DNA from: JBEVOS01 sp964563395
GTDB taxonomy: Bacteria; Pseudomonadota; Alphaproteobacteria; Caulobacterales; Aquidulcibacteraceae
Assembly (NCBI GenBank): GCA_964563395.1
Contig: CAZLWK010000011.1
Location: forward strand, 50,135-114,134
Direction of reading: 5' to 3'
DNA length: 64,000 nucleotides
The first letter of the stretch is position 1. Each line of letters begins with the position of its first letter. The translations under genes were made by a program, and so were the position numbers. The notes below the pieces were generated by a model. It was not told the origin of the DNA and made no database searches. It saw nothing but the letters and a program-made list of their open reading frames with translations. Shown piece by piece: positions 39,038 to 47,902 of this stretch.

Positions 39038-40572
39038 GCCGCCGCCTTCAGCGCGGTTTCCTTGCGGCGCTCGGCGAGCAGCAGAATATCGGCCTCGTGC
39101 GAGATGCCGATGGCGCGCATCATCTCTTCGCGGTCCGGGCCGGCCTTCGGCGGATAGGCGGGCGCATTGCGCTTCTTGCCGCGCGCCCAATAGCCAAGAA
39201 TGCGAACGAGGTTTCGCGGCCGCTTCAGCCAGGCTTCAGGATGCTCAAGCATGTGGAAGCCGCGCATCGCCTCGCGCAGCAGGCCCACATCGTAGCGCAT
39301 CGCGGGGGCCACGCCGTCCTCCAAGAAGCTGCGCATGAGGCGCGCCCTGAGGCTTGGCTTGTAATCGGGCGTCAGCGCCTGCTCGGCGCGCTTCATCGCG
39401 CCGCGATCCTGCGTGCGCATCGAGGTGTAATAGGGCTTGAGATCGTTTTGCAGGCTGGCGTTATAATGCAGAATGCGCGCGCGCGGATCCTCGCTCGCGT
39501 TCAGCGCGTCGCGCAGGAAACGCGCTTCAACGGACGCGAATGAGCAGCCGCGCCCATAGAGCGGATTTGTGCGCACCAACGTATCGCCTAGCGCGAAATA
39601 GCCGAGCACCGCCGGCTCGCCCGCCTCGGTCACGAGATCGCGCCAGCGGCTATGCAGATCGCCCATGCCGAACACCTTGCTCGTCGGCTCGGCGCGATCG
39701 ACCCAGAACTTGAGGCCCGGCAATTGCGCGATCATCGCCTCCCATTTGTCGGGATGCACGATCGCCTTGCGCATTTCGTATTCGATCTCGGGCGTGCACA
39801 TCGTGATCGAGAAGCAGCCATTGTCGCCGGGAAAGACGCCGAACTTGAGATAGCCGAGATCGCCCGTGGCTGGCGGGCTTTCCTCGCGCTTGGGCTCGCT
39901 CTGGCCGTCCTTGAAGCGGTAATGGCGCGTGAAATAGAGAATGCCGGCGGTTTCGCTTTCCTCGCGGATCGGTGCGCCCTCGGCGATCAATTGATCGATC
40001 AATGCGCCATTCTTGCCGCCCGCATCCACCACGACCGACGCGCGCACCTCGAAGGGCGCGCCTTGCTCGTCGCCGGCCACGCCGACGACCTTGATGACGC
40101 CGCTCGCGTCGCGCTCGGTGAGAAGGCGGCGCACCATCGCGCCCGATCGGATGGTGACGTTCTGCAGCCGATCGACATAGCGGCGGAACACGAGCTCCAG
40201 CGTGGTGCGCCGGCTGGTGAGGATGGTGAAATCGGCATCCTCGGGCGCGGGCACGTAGGTCGGCTTTTGGATCGGCGAGAGCATGCCGTCGAAGCCGAGT
40301 TCGCGCACGCCGGCGGCCTTCAGGTCCTCCAAGAGGCCCGGATGCTCGGTCTTGATGGTCTTGCCGAGGCGGGCGAGGAAGGCGTGGCTCTGGCGCAGAT
40401 GGCCCACCCCCGTACGCCGCCATTCGAAGAAGGCTTGGTCGGTGTCGAAGGAGGGAGGCGCGTCGTCCCGCTCCAGAAGCGTCAGTCGCCGCCCGGTCGG
40501 CGCGAGCGCCAGGGCCACGCACAGGCCGGCGATGCCGGCGCCAACCACCAAGATTTCGTCGCTCATGCTCAT
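39034..40572 (-). CDS. FAD-dependent oxidoreductase (flavin monooxygenase-like)
   Basis: A 512-residue Rossmann flavoprotein. The N-terminal dinucleotide motif VGAGIAGLCVALALA followed by LLERDDAPP and a central GDTLVRTNPLYGRGCSFASVEARFL, the equivalent of the GD motif of class A flavoprotein monooxygenases and geranylgeranyl-reductase-like enzymes, identify it. The reaction is unassigned: hydroxylase, reductase or halogenase-like all fit. It is divergent from the nitroreductase gene with the shared promoter motif between them. Confidence 0.82.
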   Translation of the reverse strand: MSMSDEILVVGAGIAGLCVALALAPTGRRLTLLERDDAPPSFDTDQAFFEWRRTGVGHLRQSHAFLARLGKTIKTEHPGLLEDLKAAGVRELGFDGMLSPIQKPTYVPAPEDADFTILTSRRTTLELVFRRYVDRLQNVTIRSGAMVRRLLTERDASGVIKVVGVAGDEQGAPFEVRASVVVDAGGKNGALIDQLIAEGAPIREESETAGILYFTRHYRFKDGQSEPKREESPPATGDLGYLKFGVFPGDNGCFSITMCTPEIEYEMRKAIVHPDKWEAMIAQLPGLKFWVDRAEPTSKVFGMGDLHSRWRDLVTEAGEPAVLGYFALGDTLVRTNPLYGRGCSFASVEARFLRDALNASEDPRARILHYNASLQNDLKPYYTSMRTQDRGAMKRAEQALTPDYKPSLRARLMRSFLEDGVAPAMRYDVGLLREAMRGFHMLEHPEAWLKRPRNLVRILGYWARGKKRNAPAYPPKAGPDREEMMRAIGISHEADILLLAERRKETALKAAA

Positions 40573-40618
40573 CCTCGCACGCGGCCCTCATAGCAAAGCC
40601 CGGAAGCGGCGAAAATCA

Positions 40619-40640
40619 TTTTTTGAACACGTTATGAATT
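40619..40640. promoter_or_regulatory. shared motif at the FAD oxidoreductase / nitroreductase promoter
   Basis: TTTTTTGAACACGTTATGAA is seen at 40619-40638, with the core AACACGTTAT at 40626-40635 identical to the core at 30736-30745. Like the other two copies it sits in a divergent promoter. Confidence 0.6.
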
Positions 40641-40694
40641 TGCATTCCGCGCCGGCTGCGGCAGAAGGGGCGCGGTTTTTGGGGGAGATCCTGC

Positions 40695-41363
40695 TTGAAC
40701 GTCGATGAAGCCCTGCGCGCCCGCCGCTCGGTCCGTGTGTTTCGGCCCGATCCCGTGCCCCGGGCGCTGGTTGAGGAAATCCTGGAGATCGCGGCCCGCG
40801 CGCCCTCGGGCACCAATATCCAGCCCTGGAAGGTGCATGTGGTGGCCGGCGAGGTGCGCGCGCGGCTGACGCGCGAGGTGCTCGCCCATCGCGAAACCAA
40901 CCCGCCGGATCAGCGCGCCGAGTTTCCGCGCACTGGCAAGCGCAAGGAGCCTTACATCACGCGCATGCGCACGCTGGGCAAGGCGATGTATTCGCTGCTC
41001 GGCATCCCCAAGGGCGATGAGGCGGCGAACTGGCGCCAATGGGGCCGCAATTACGAATTCTTCGACGCGCCGGTCGGGCTCATCTTCACCATCGACAAGG
41101 ATCTCGATGCGATGAGCTTTCTGGACATCGGCATCTTCATCCAATCGATCCTGCTCGCGGCGAAGGCGCGCGGGCTCGATACGTGCGCGCAAGGGGCTTG
41201 GAACAATTATTGGACGGTGACGCGCCGCGTTCTGAACGTACCCGAGGACGAATACATCATTTGCGGCGTGTCGCTCGGCTACGCGGATGACAGCGCGCCG
41301 GTGAACGCGCTCGTCTCGGAGCGCGAGCCGCTGGAGAATTTCGCCGTGTTTCACGGCTTCTGA
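40695..41363 (+). CDS. nitroreductase family protein
   Basis: A 222-residue FMN-dependent oxidoreductase of the nitroreductase superfamily. RRSVRVFRPDPVP, APSGTNIQPWKVHVV and the later CGVSLGYADDSAPVN are typical FMN-contact regions. The start is the TTG at 40695: GGGGGAG lies seven bases before it and the family opening NVDEALRARRSVR begins there. Members reduce nitro groups, quinones or enoates; the real substrate here is probably a pathway intermediate. It is followed by a hairpin that terminates the opposing TonB receptor. Confidence 0.9.
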   Translation: MNVDEALRARRSVRVFRPDPVPRALVEEILEIAARAPSGTNIQPWKVHVVAGEVRARLTREVLAHRETNPPDQRAEFPRTGKRKEPYITRMRTLGKAMYSLLGIPKGDEAANWRQWGRNYEFFDAPVGLIFTIDKDLDAMSFLDIGIFIQSILLAAKARGLDTCAQGAWNNYWTVTRRVLNVPEDEYIICGVSLGYADDSAPVNALVSEREPLENFAVFHGF

Positions 41364-41373
41364 TTGTGGTGCG

Positions 41374-41406
41374 AAAAAAAGGGGCGCGCCGGGAAGGGCG
41401 CGCCCC
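41374..41406 (-). terminator. intrinsic terminator of the second TonB receptor
   Basis: A 10-bp perfect stem GGGGCGCGCC/GGCGCGCCCC (41381-41390, 41397-41406). On the minus strand it is followed by seven T. It lies 21 bases after the receptor stop. Confidence 0.9.
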
Positions 41407-41427
41407 AATCATTCCGAGGGGTATCGC

Positions 41428-44124
41428 TTAGAAGCGGTACTGGAATTCCACCGCATAGATGCGCGGCGGCTGTAGACCGATCGTTTGCTGCCGCGAGGTC
41501 GCCGGGCTCGTCGTGGTGAAGGATTGCACCGCCTCTTCATCGAACGCGTTCGACACCGTGCCGATGATCGAGAAGCGATCGTTCGCATCGAGCCAGCGCA
41601 CGCGGAAATCGGTCGTGTCATAGCCGGGCATTTCATAGTCCGGCGTATTGAACACGGTGTAGTACGAGCCGGTGCGGATGTTCTCCGTCACGGAGAAGGA
41701 GAGCTCTCCCGATTCCATGAAGAAGGTGTAGGTCGCGTTCAGCGCGATCTTATGCTCCGGCGAGAAGGGCACTTCGTTGCCGTCGAGGCGCTGCAGCGCG
41801 TTGTCGTCGTCATCGATGGCGACCACGTTAGGATTGTAGAGCGCGCCGCGCGGGTTGGCCGCGTCGACGACGCAGCATGCGTCCGTGATCTCGGTGTCGA
41901 GGAAGGAATAATTGCCGAGTAGCGTCAAATTGTCAGTCGGGCGCCACACGGCTTCCAGTTCGACGCCGCGGATTTCGGCCTCGTCCAGATTGATCAGCGA
42001 GGGCAGCGAGATGCCCGGCGTGGGCACGACCTGGTTCGGCACCTGCATGCCTTCATACATGTTCATGAACACAGCGCCGTTGAGCTGCAGGCGGTCCCAA
42101 TTCTGCTTGAAGCCGATCTCGAAGGCGTCGACCGTCTCCTCGTCCGTCTGCACCGGCGAGAATGTGCCGAGATTGAAGCCGCCGGCTTTGAAGCCGCGGC
42201 TATAGGTGGCGTAAACGAGCGTATCCTCGCTGGGCGTCCATTGCAGGCCCAGCGTGCCGGTCGTGGAGTTCCAGGAATCCTCCAGCGAACGCACCGCCGC
42301 GCCATTGAGGCCAGTGCCGTCGCTGCAGCCGTCCGGATCGGTCGGGCACGAGCCGAGCAGCGTGATGTCGTAGGCGAAATTCGCCACGATCGGATCGGTC
42401 AGCAAGAACGGCGTTTCCGGCACGCCATCGCCATTGATGTCCAGGAAGATCGTTTCGCCAGCCGGCACGCCGATCGGGAACCAGGCCGGAATGCGCTGCG
42501 ATTCGTTGCCTTCCTTTTCGTCGCGCGTGTAGCGGATGCCGAACGTGCCGCTCCATTCATCGTTGAATTGGTAGTCGAGCTGCGCGAACACCGCCGCCGA
42601 GGTCTGCTCCAGATCGGTGATGTAACGATAGCCGTCATAGAGAGGGTTGGCCGGCGCATCGAACGGAATGCCGAACAATTCAAGCGCGCCCGCGACGCTG
42701 TTGACGAAGATTCCGCCGGCGACCGTCTCGATCAAAGCCGGCGTGAACGCCACGCCATACGGCGTCAGCATTTCAGCTTGGCCGGGCAGCGAGATGTTGA
42801 AGCCCTGCGCGGTCTTTTCCTGCGAATAATAGGCGCCGATCAGCCATTGCAGCGGGCCGTCATGGCTCGAGCTCAGATTGATTTCGTGGCTCCAGGCGTC
42901 CTTGTTTTCGTAGGAGCCGGTTTGGATGTCGCCCAGCACGTCGATGAAGACCTGCTGGATGCCGGGCGTGTTCAGGTCGGAATCGAAATCCTCCGGCGCG
43001 GGATTGACGCTGCCGGGACCGCCCGTGCCCGCGCCTTCGCCGAGCGAGGAGGACGACCAATTGAAGTTCACCGGATGCTGGAAGCCGACGCGGCTCGCGC
43101 GGTCGCCGTCGATGCTGGCGGTGAAATCATATTGCTGGTAGCCGCCGATATATTTGAAATCGATATTGTCGAATTCGTACGTCCATTGCGTGATGAACAA
43201 ATGGCTGTTGTCCAGCGTCTGTTCGGACGGACGATTGGTGTTGATCTTGCGCGGATCGCTCACGCCCGGATTCGACAGCGGATCGAGCCCATAGGTGGGC
43301 GTGGGAATATTGCCGAGGCTCCAGCGCGAATCGTACGGGCTGACCAGGTTATCGGCCCGATCATTGTTGTTGTATTCGTCGAATTGCCAGCGCACCCAGC
43401 CGTTCAGGCGTTCCGTCACGTCCCAATCGAGCTGCACTTCGGCCTGCACGGAATCGACCACGCCGCCTTCATCGGTGCCGCCGGCGATGTTTTCGTAATA
43501 GCCCTTTTCCTGATCGATCGACTGGATGCGGAACGAGGCGCCGAACGTATCGGAGAGCGGGCCGGCGAGACGGCCTTGCAGCGTTACGCGCTCATAATCA
43601 TTGAGGCCGAGGCGCACTTCGCCTTCGAAATCATCGCTCGGGCGGCGGGAGATGACGTTGACCGCGCCGCCGACCGAGTTGCGTCCATAGAGCGTGCCCT
43701 GCGGGCCGCGCAGCACTTCGGTGCGCTCCTGGCCAAGCGTCGAGCCGCCGACGCCGGTGAGCTGGGGCACATAGAAGCCGTCCTGATAGATGGCCACGCC
43801 CGGATCGGTGCCGATCTGGTTGGTCTGGCGGCCGATGCCCCGGATCGCCACCCGGTCGGCCGTGGCCGAATAGGTCACGCCGGGCGTGAAATTCATCTGA
43901 TCCTGGGTGGAGATGATCCCCGTCGCGTCGCGGAATTCGGCGGTGAAGGCCGACACCGCGACTGGAACGTCCTGCAAATTCTCGTCGCGCTTTTGCGCGG
44001 AGACGACGATGTCGCTGAAGGTCTGGGCGGTTTGGGCCGGCGCCTCCTGGGCCGCCGCCACGCCAGGCAGAGAGGCGGCGCCCGCCCCTGCGATCGACGC
44101 CAACAGGAATTTGCGGAACTTCAT
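41428..44124 (-). CDS. TonB-dependent receptor (second, large)
   Basis: An 898-residue outer-membrane transporter. Signal peptide MKFRKFLLASIAGAGAASLPG with cleavage near VAAAQ, plug start FSDIVVSAQKRDENLQDVPVAV, plug signature TEVLRGPQGTLYGRNSVGGAVNVISRR, and a barrel ending in EFQYRF (C-terminal Phe). GGGGGAGAG before the ATG fixes the start at 44124; an upstream in-frame extension has no signal peptide. It is divergent from iorAB with 438 bases between, so the imported substrate may be oxidised by that molybdenum hydroxylase. Its own terminator is clear. Confidence 0.94.
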   Translation of the reverse strand: MKFRKFLLASIAGAGAASLPGVAAAQEAPAQTAQTFSDIVVSAQKRDENLQDVPVAVSAFTAEFRDATGIISTQDQMNFTPGVTYSATADRVAIRGIGRQTNQIGTDPGVAIYQDGFYVPQLTGVGGSTLGQERTEVLRGPQGTLYGRNSVGGAVNVISRRPSDDFEGEVRLGLNDYERVTLQGRLAGPLSDTFGASFRIQSIDQEKGYYENIAGGTDEGGVVDSVQAEVQLDWDVTERLNGWVRWQFDEYNNNDRADNLVSPYDSRWSLGNIPTPTYGLDPLSNPGVSDPRKINTNRPSEQTLDNSHLFITQWTYEFDNIDFKYIGGYQQYDFTASIDGDRASRVGFQHPVNFNWSSSSLGEGAGTGGPGSVNPAPEDFDSDLNTPGIQQVFIDVLGDIQTGSYENKDAWSHEINLSSSHDGPLQWLIGAYYSQEKTAQGFNISLPGQAEMLTPYGVAFTPALIETVAGGIFVNSVAGALELFGIPFDAPANPLYDGYRYITDLEQTSAAVFAQLDYQFNDEWSGTFGIRYTRDEKEGNESQRIPAWFPIGVPAGETIFLDINGDGVPETPFLLTDPIVANFAYDITLLGSCPTDPDGCSDGTGLNGAAVRSLEDSWNSTTGTLGLQWTPSEDTLVYATYSRGFKAGGFNLGTFSPVQTDEETVDAFEIGFKQNWDRLQLNGAVFMNMYEGMQVPNQVVPTPGISLPSLINLDEAEIRGVELEAVWRPTDNLTLLGNYSFLDTEITDACCVVDAANPRGALYNPNVVAIDDDDNALQRLDGNEVPFSPEHKIALNATYTFFMESGELSFSVTENIRTGSYYTVFNTPDYEMPGYDTTDFRVRWLDANDRFSIIGTVSNAFDEEAVQSFTTTSPATSRQQTIGLQPPRIYAVEFQYRF

Positions 44125-44562
44125 GAGTCTCTCCCCCTCGGTCTGCCGTCGCGCGGCGTTGTTTTTCGCGTTTCCTCCCATGCGCCGCCGCTTTAGCGAT
44201 CTGCCGCATGGCCAATTTTTAAGATGATGCATGCAGGTCCAAAAACGTCAACTGAACCTTCGGTACGCGCCTTTCCGAAGACAGCCGCGACCGGCCGCCG
44301 CAGTGCCCTCGGCCGGGGGAATTGACGCCCCCGCCACTTTCTCAATGTTTGAAACAAAGGGTTTTTTGTCTCGGCGCCGGTGCGTTAAGTCACCTTGGCG
44401 CCACACCTGGAAAAATTAGGTCGCTTGCTTTTTCGTTGACCGGGTTTGTCGCTTCGCCCGCGTGTCCGGCGCGCGCGCGTTCACACTTTCGCCCGATTGG
44501 CGCGCGCTGAACATTGAAGATTTCATTTTCTCACTCTACAAGGCTCGAAGGAGGCCGCTTCG
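44125..44562. other. 438-base gene-free divergent spacer
   Basis: No gene is visible between the TonB receptor and iorA. A nested repeat at 44373-44402 has GGCGCC on both outer sides (44373-44378, 44397-44402) and GGTG/CACC just inside (44379-44382, 44391-44394), which could be a protein-binding site. Two AT-rich patches (44211-44222 and 44340-44370) may hold promoters. A GAAGGAGG at 44548-44555 is the ribosome binding site of iorA. Confidence 0.5.
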
Positions 44563-45009
44563 ATGAACCTGACCGTGAACGGCGTGACGCACGCGCTGGA
44601 TATCGAAGAGGAGATGCCGCTCCTGTGGGCGCTCCGAGACGAACTCGATCTGACCGGCACGAAATATGGCTGCGGCGTCGCCGCGTGCGGGGCCTGCACC
44701 GTCCTGATCGACGGGGAGGCGGTGCGCTCCTGCTCGATGCCGGCCGGCGCCGCCGCCGGCAAGGCGATCACCACGATCGAGGGGCTCAAGGAGGGCGACC
44801 GGCTGCACAAGGTGCAAGAAGCCTGGATCGCCGCCCAGGCGCCGCAATGCGGCTATTGCCAGAGCGGGCAGGTGATGGCCGCCGTGGCGCTGCTGGCGAA
44901 AACGCCGAACCCGTCCGATTCCGATATCGACGCGGCGATGACCAATATCTGTCGGTGCGGCAGCTATGAGCAAATCCGCGCCGCCATCCGCATCGCGGCT
45001 TTAGGCTAG
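44563..45009 (+). CDS. iorA: [2Fe-2S] subunit of isoquinoline 1-oxidoreductase-type molybdenum hydroxylase
   Basis: A 148-residue iron-sulfur subunit passing electrons from a molybdenum centre. The first plant-type cluster uses Cys37, 42, 45 and 57 (YGCGVAACGACTVL...RSCSMP), and the second uses QCGYCQSGQ and ICRCGSYEQIR. The short two-domain layout and the neighbouring large subunit with no FAD subunit are those of isoquinoline oxidoreductase and membrane-linked aldehyde dehydrogenases. The ribosome binding site GAAGGAGG is strong. The stop is ten bases before iorB. Confidence 0.9.
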   Translation: MNLTVNGVTHALDIEEEMPLLWALRDELDLTGTKYGCGVAACGACTVLIDGEAVRSCSMPAGAAAGKAITTIEGLKEGDRLHKVQEAWIAAQAPQCGYCQSGQVMAAVALLAKTPNPSDSDIDAAMTNICRCGSYEQIRAAIRIAALG

Positions 45010-45018
45010 AGGGCTCCC

Positions 45019-47235
45019 ATGACCGGTTTCAAGCCTTCCCGCCGCCTGATGATATTCGCAGGCGTCGCCGCCGCCGGCGGCCTCGCTGTCGGCTGGGCGC
45101 TGTCCCCGTTCGACACGCTGCAGCGCGCGCGCCGCCTCGCTGGGCGCGAGGGCGCCACGATGCTCAGCGCCTGGGTGCGCATCGGCGCGGACGATTCCGT
45201 CACCGTGATCGTGCCGCACGCGGATATGGGCCAGGGCGTGCTCACCGCGCTGCCGATGATGCTGGCCGAGGAATTGGACGCCGATTGGTCGAAGGTTTCG
45301 GTTGAGCGCGCGCCCGCCGACATGGCCTTCGCCAATGGCCCGCTCGCGCGCGGCTTCCTGCAGGGCGATCTGAGCGTGCCCAGCTTCTTGTCGCCCACCG
45401 CGGATTTCGGCGGGCGCAAGATCGCCGAATTCATGAATTTGCAAATCACGGGCGGCTCCACTGCCGTGCGCTTCACCGGCACGGAGGGCATGCGCCGCAC
45501 GGGCGCCGCCGCGCGCTGGATGCTGCGCAAGGCCGCCGCGCAAGCCTGGCAAGTCCCGCTCGATGAGGTCGAGACCGAGAATGGCGCGCTCCTTCATCGC
45601 GCCAGCAATCGCAGCGCCAGCTATGGCGCGATGGCGGAAGCCGCCGCCGCGTTCAATCCGCCCAATGACCTGCCGCTAAAGGCCAAGGCGGATTATCGCA
45701 TCGTCGGCACGCCCGTGCGGCGGTTCGACATTCCCGCGAAGGTGGACGGCTCGCTGCTCTATGGCGCCGACATCCGCGTGCCCGGCATGCTCTACGCCGC
45801 CATCCGTCAGGCGCCAGTGATCGGCGGAACGCTCGTCAGCGTCGATGATGCGCCGGCGCGCGGCATGCGCGGCGTTGAAAAAGTCGTGCGTCTTGAGACG
45901 GCGATCGCGGTGCTCGCCGACAATACGTGGCGCGCGCGCACGGCGCTCGATGCGCTCTCGCCGCAATGGGATGACGGCGCGAACGCCGGCGTGTCCTCCA
46001 GCGCCGTGATCGAGGCGATGGCCGCTTCGCTCGACGGCGACGATTTCGACAGCGATCACAAGGCGGGTGACGCCGAGTCCGCGATGGCCGGCGCCGCGCG
46101 CGTGGTCGAAGCCTCGTATCGCATTCCCTATCTCAGCCACGCGCAGATGGAGCCGCTGGTCTGCGTTGCTCAATTCACCGATGGCGCGCTGACGATTTGG
46201 GGCGCCTTCCAGGACGGATTGGGCGCGCGCGCCGAGGCCGCACGCCATGCCCGCCTGCCGATAGAAAAAGTGACGCTCAACCACGTCGCCATGGGCGGCG
46301 GATTCGGCCGTCGCGCGCAGCTGGACGATCTCAAACTCACCATCGACGTCGCCCGCCAAACCGATGGGCGCCCCGTCCAGGTCTGGTGGTCGCGCGAGGA
46401 GGATATGACGCAAGGCTTCTATCGCCAGGCGTCGGTCGCGAAGATGCGCGCGGGCCTCGACGCGGAGGGCCGCGTTGTCTCCTGGATGCACGATTTCGTT
46501 GAGCGTCACGATCCCGCGGACGCCACCTTCATTCAATACAACATCGCCGATAAGCGCACGCGCTATGTGGCCGGCCTCAATCCGGTTCGGTGGGGGCCGT
46601 GGCGCAGCGTCGACAATACGCTGCACGGCTTCTTCATCGAAAGCTTCATGGACGAGCTCGCGCATGCGGCGGGTCAGGATCCGTTCGAATATCGCCGCGC
46701 GCATCTGACGGGCCGGCATCGCGCCGCGCTTGAGCGCGTGGCGGAGATCTCGAATTGGTCAACGCCCGCGCCGGAAGGGCGCGCGCGGGGCATCGCAATT
46801 CGCGAAAGTTTCGGCACCATCGTCGCGCAGGTGGCGGAGGTCTCCATCGGCGCGGATGGGCGCGCGCGTGTGCATCACATCTGGTCCGCCGCCGATCCGG
46901 GGGAGGTGGTCAATCCGGCCACGTTCGCCGCGCAGATCGAAGGCGGTGCGATCTACGGCCTCACGGCCGCACTCTATGGCGAGATCACGCTCGAAAATGG
47001 CCGCGTGCAGCAGCAAAATTTCCCGGATTACGAGATGGTGCGCATGGCCGACGCCCCGCGCCAGACCGTCGCCGTGATTGAAAGCGGCGCCAAAACCGGC
47101 GGCGCGGGCGAGCCGGGCACGCCGGCCATCGCGGCCGCTGTCGCCAACGCGGTCTTCGCGTTGACCGGTCAACGCATCCGCGAATTGCCGCTGGGCAAGT
47201 TCGATCTGCGCTCGGGCGAGCGGCGCGTCGCCTGA
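45019..47235 (+). CDS. iorB: molybdopterin-binding large subunit (IorB-like)
   Basis: A 738-residue molybdenum hydroxylase subunit. The N-terminus SRRLMIFAGVAAAGGLAVGWALSP has a twin-arginine-like pair and a hydrophobic helix, so the complex may be exported by Tat or anchored at the membrane. The GMGGGFGRRAQ and GAGEPGTPAIAAAVANAVF segments bind the cofactor, the latter carrying the catalytic Glu. The substrate could be an N-heterocycle or an aldehyde. The adjacent mocA would provide the cytosine-dinucleotide cofactor such enzymes use. The start overlaps no other gene and has AGAGGG upstream. Confidence 0.9.
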   Translation: MTGFKPSRRLMIFAGVAAAGGLAVGWALSPFDTLQRARRLAGREGATMLSAWVRIGADDSVTVIVPHADMGQGVLTALPMMLAEELDADWSKVSVERAPADMAFANGPLARGFLQGDLSVPSFLSPTADFGGRKIAEFMNLQITGGSTAVRFTGTEGMRRTGAAARWMLRKAAAQAWQVPLDEVETENGALLHRASNRSASYGAMAEAAAAFNPPNDLPLKAKADYRIVGTPVRRFDIPAKVDGSLLYGADIRVPGMLYAAIRQAPVIGGTLVSVDDAPARGMRGVEKVVRLETAIAVLADNTWRARTALDALSPQWDDGANAGVSSSAVIEAMAASLDGDDFDSDHKAGDAESAMAGAARVVEASYRIPYLSHAQMEPLVCVAQFTDGALTIWGAFQDGLGARAEAARHARLPIEKVTLNHVAMGGGFGRRAQLDDLKLTIDVARQTDGRPVQVWWSREEDMTQGFYRQASVAKMRAGLDAEGRVVSWMHDFVERHDPADATFIQYNIADKRTRYVAGLNPVRWGPWRSVDNTLHGFFIESFMDELAHAAGQDPFEYRRAHLTGRHRAALERVAEISNWSTPAPEGRARGIAIRESFGTIVAQVAEVSIGADGRARVHHIWSAADPGEVVNPATFAAQIEGGAIYGLTAALYGEITLENGRVQQQNFPDYEMVRMADAPRQTVAVIESGAKTGGAGEPGTPAIAAAVANAVFALTGQRIRELPLGKFDLRSGERRVA

Positions 47236-47799
47236 TCAGAACAGATCGCCCGGCGTATCCACGTCCTTGAAGATCGCGTCGTCGTCGATCGCGATGCGCG
47301 CGAGCGCGGGATGCTTTTCGATCAGCGCGCGCGCGCCGCGATCGCCGCTGAGCGTCGCGCAATCGGCCATCGCCGCGCGCGACAGGATCACGGGATTGCC
47401 GAGCGCGCCGTTCTTCTCCGGCGCGAGCGCGTAGGCGTTCGGCGGCCACGCCTCGATCAGCGTGTCGATCAAGGCGGCGGTGACGCGCGGCATGTCGCCC
47501 AGCAGGATCAACGCGGCGTCGGCGTCTTTGGCCGCTTCCAGGCCGAGGCGTAGGCTCGACGCAAGCCCCGCTTCGAAATCGCTATTGTGCACGCGCGTGA
47601 AGCCTTCGCCCGCCGCCGCCGCCACTTCATCGCCGTCGCGCCCGGTGACGATGATCGCGCGCGCGGCTTGAGAGGCGCGCGCCGCCTCCGCCGCCCAAGC
47701 GATCAGAGGGCGGCCGCGAAAGGGCAGGAGGAGTTTGTTCGGCCCGCCCATGCGCGCGCCCATGCCAGCCGCCAGGATGATCGCGACGATATTGTCCAT
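47236..47799 (-). CDS. mocA: molybdenum cofactor cytidylyltransferase-like (MocA)
   Basis: A 187-residue nucleotidyltransferase. The GT-A-like start IILAAGMGARMGGPNKLLLPFRGRPLI and LLGDMPRVTAALIDTLI fit the MobA/MocA group that attaches CMP or GMP to molybdopterin. MocA (CTP) is preferred because it stands next to a xanthine-oxidase-family enzyme, which needs the MCD cofactor. The start at 47799 is fixed by the family; upstream in-frame sequence is unsupported. Its stop abuts the iorB stop with no gap, in opposite orientation. Confidence 0.84.
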   Translation of the reverse strand: MDNIVAIILAAGMGARMGGPNKLLLPFRGRPLIAWAAEAARASQAARAIIVTGRDGDEVAAAAGEGFTRVHNSDFEAGLASSLRLGLEAAKDADAALILLGDMPRVTAALIDTLIEAWPPNAYALAPEKNGALGNPVILSRAAMADCATLSGDRGARALIEKHPALARIAIDDDAIFKDVDTPGDLF

Positions 47800-47902
47800 G
47801 GTCGAACCGCTCCCGGCGCTGACGCGCATGTCAGCTTTCATGCTATGCCGTCGAGCAAACAAGGGGCAGCGCGAATGCTGTCCTAGCGGAAGGAAGAATG
47901 CG

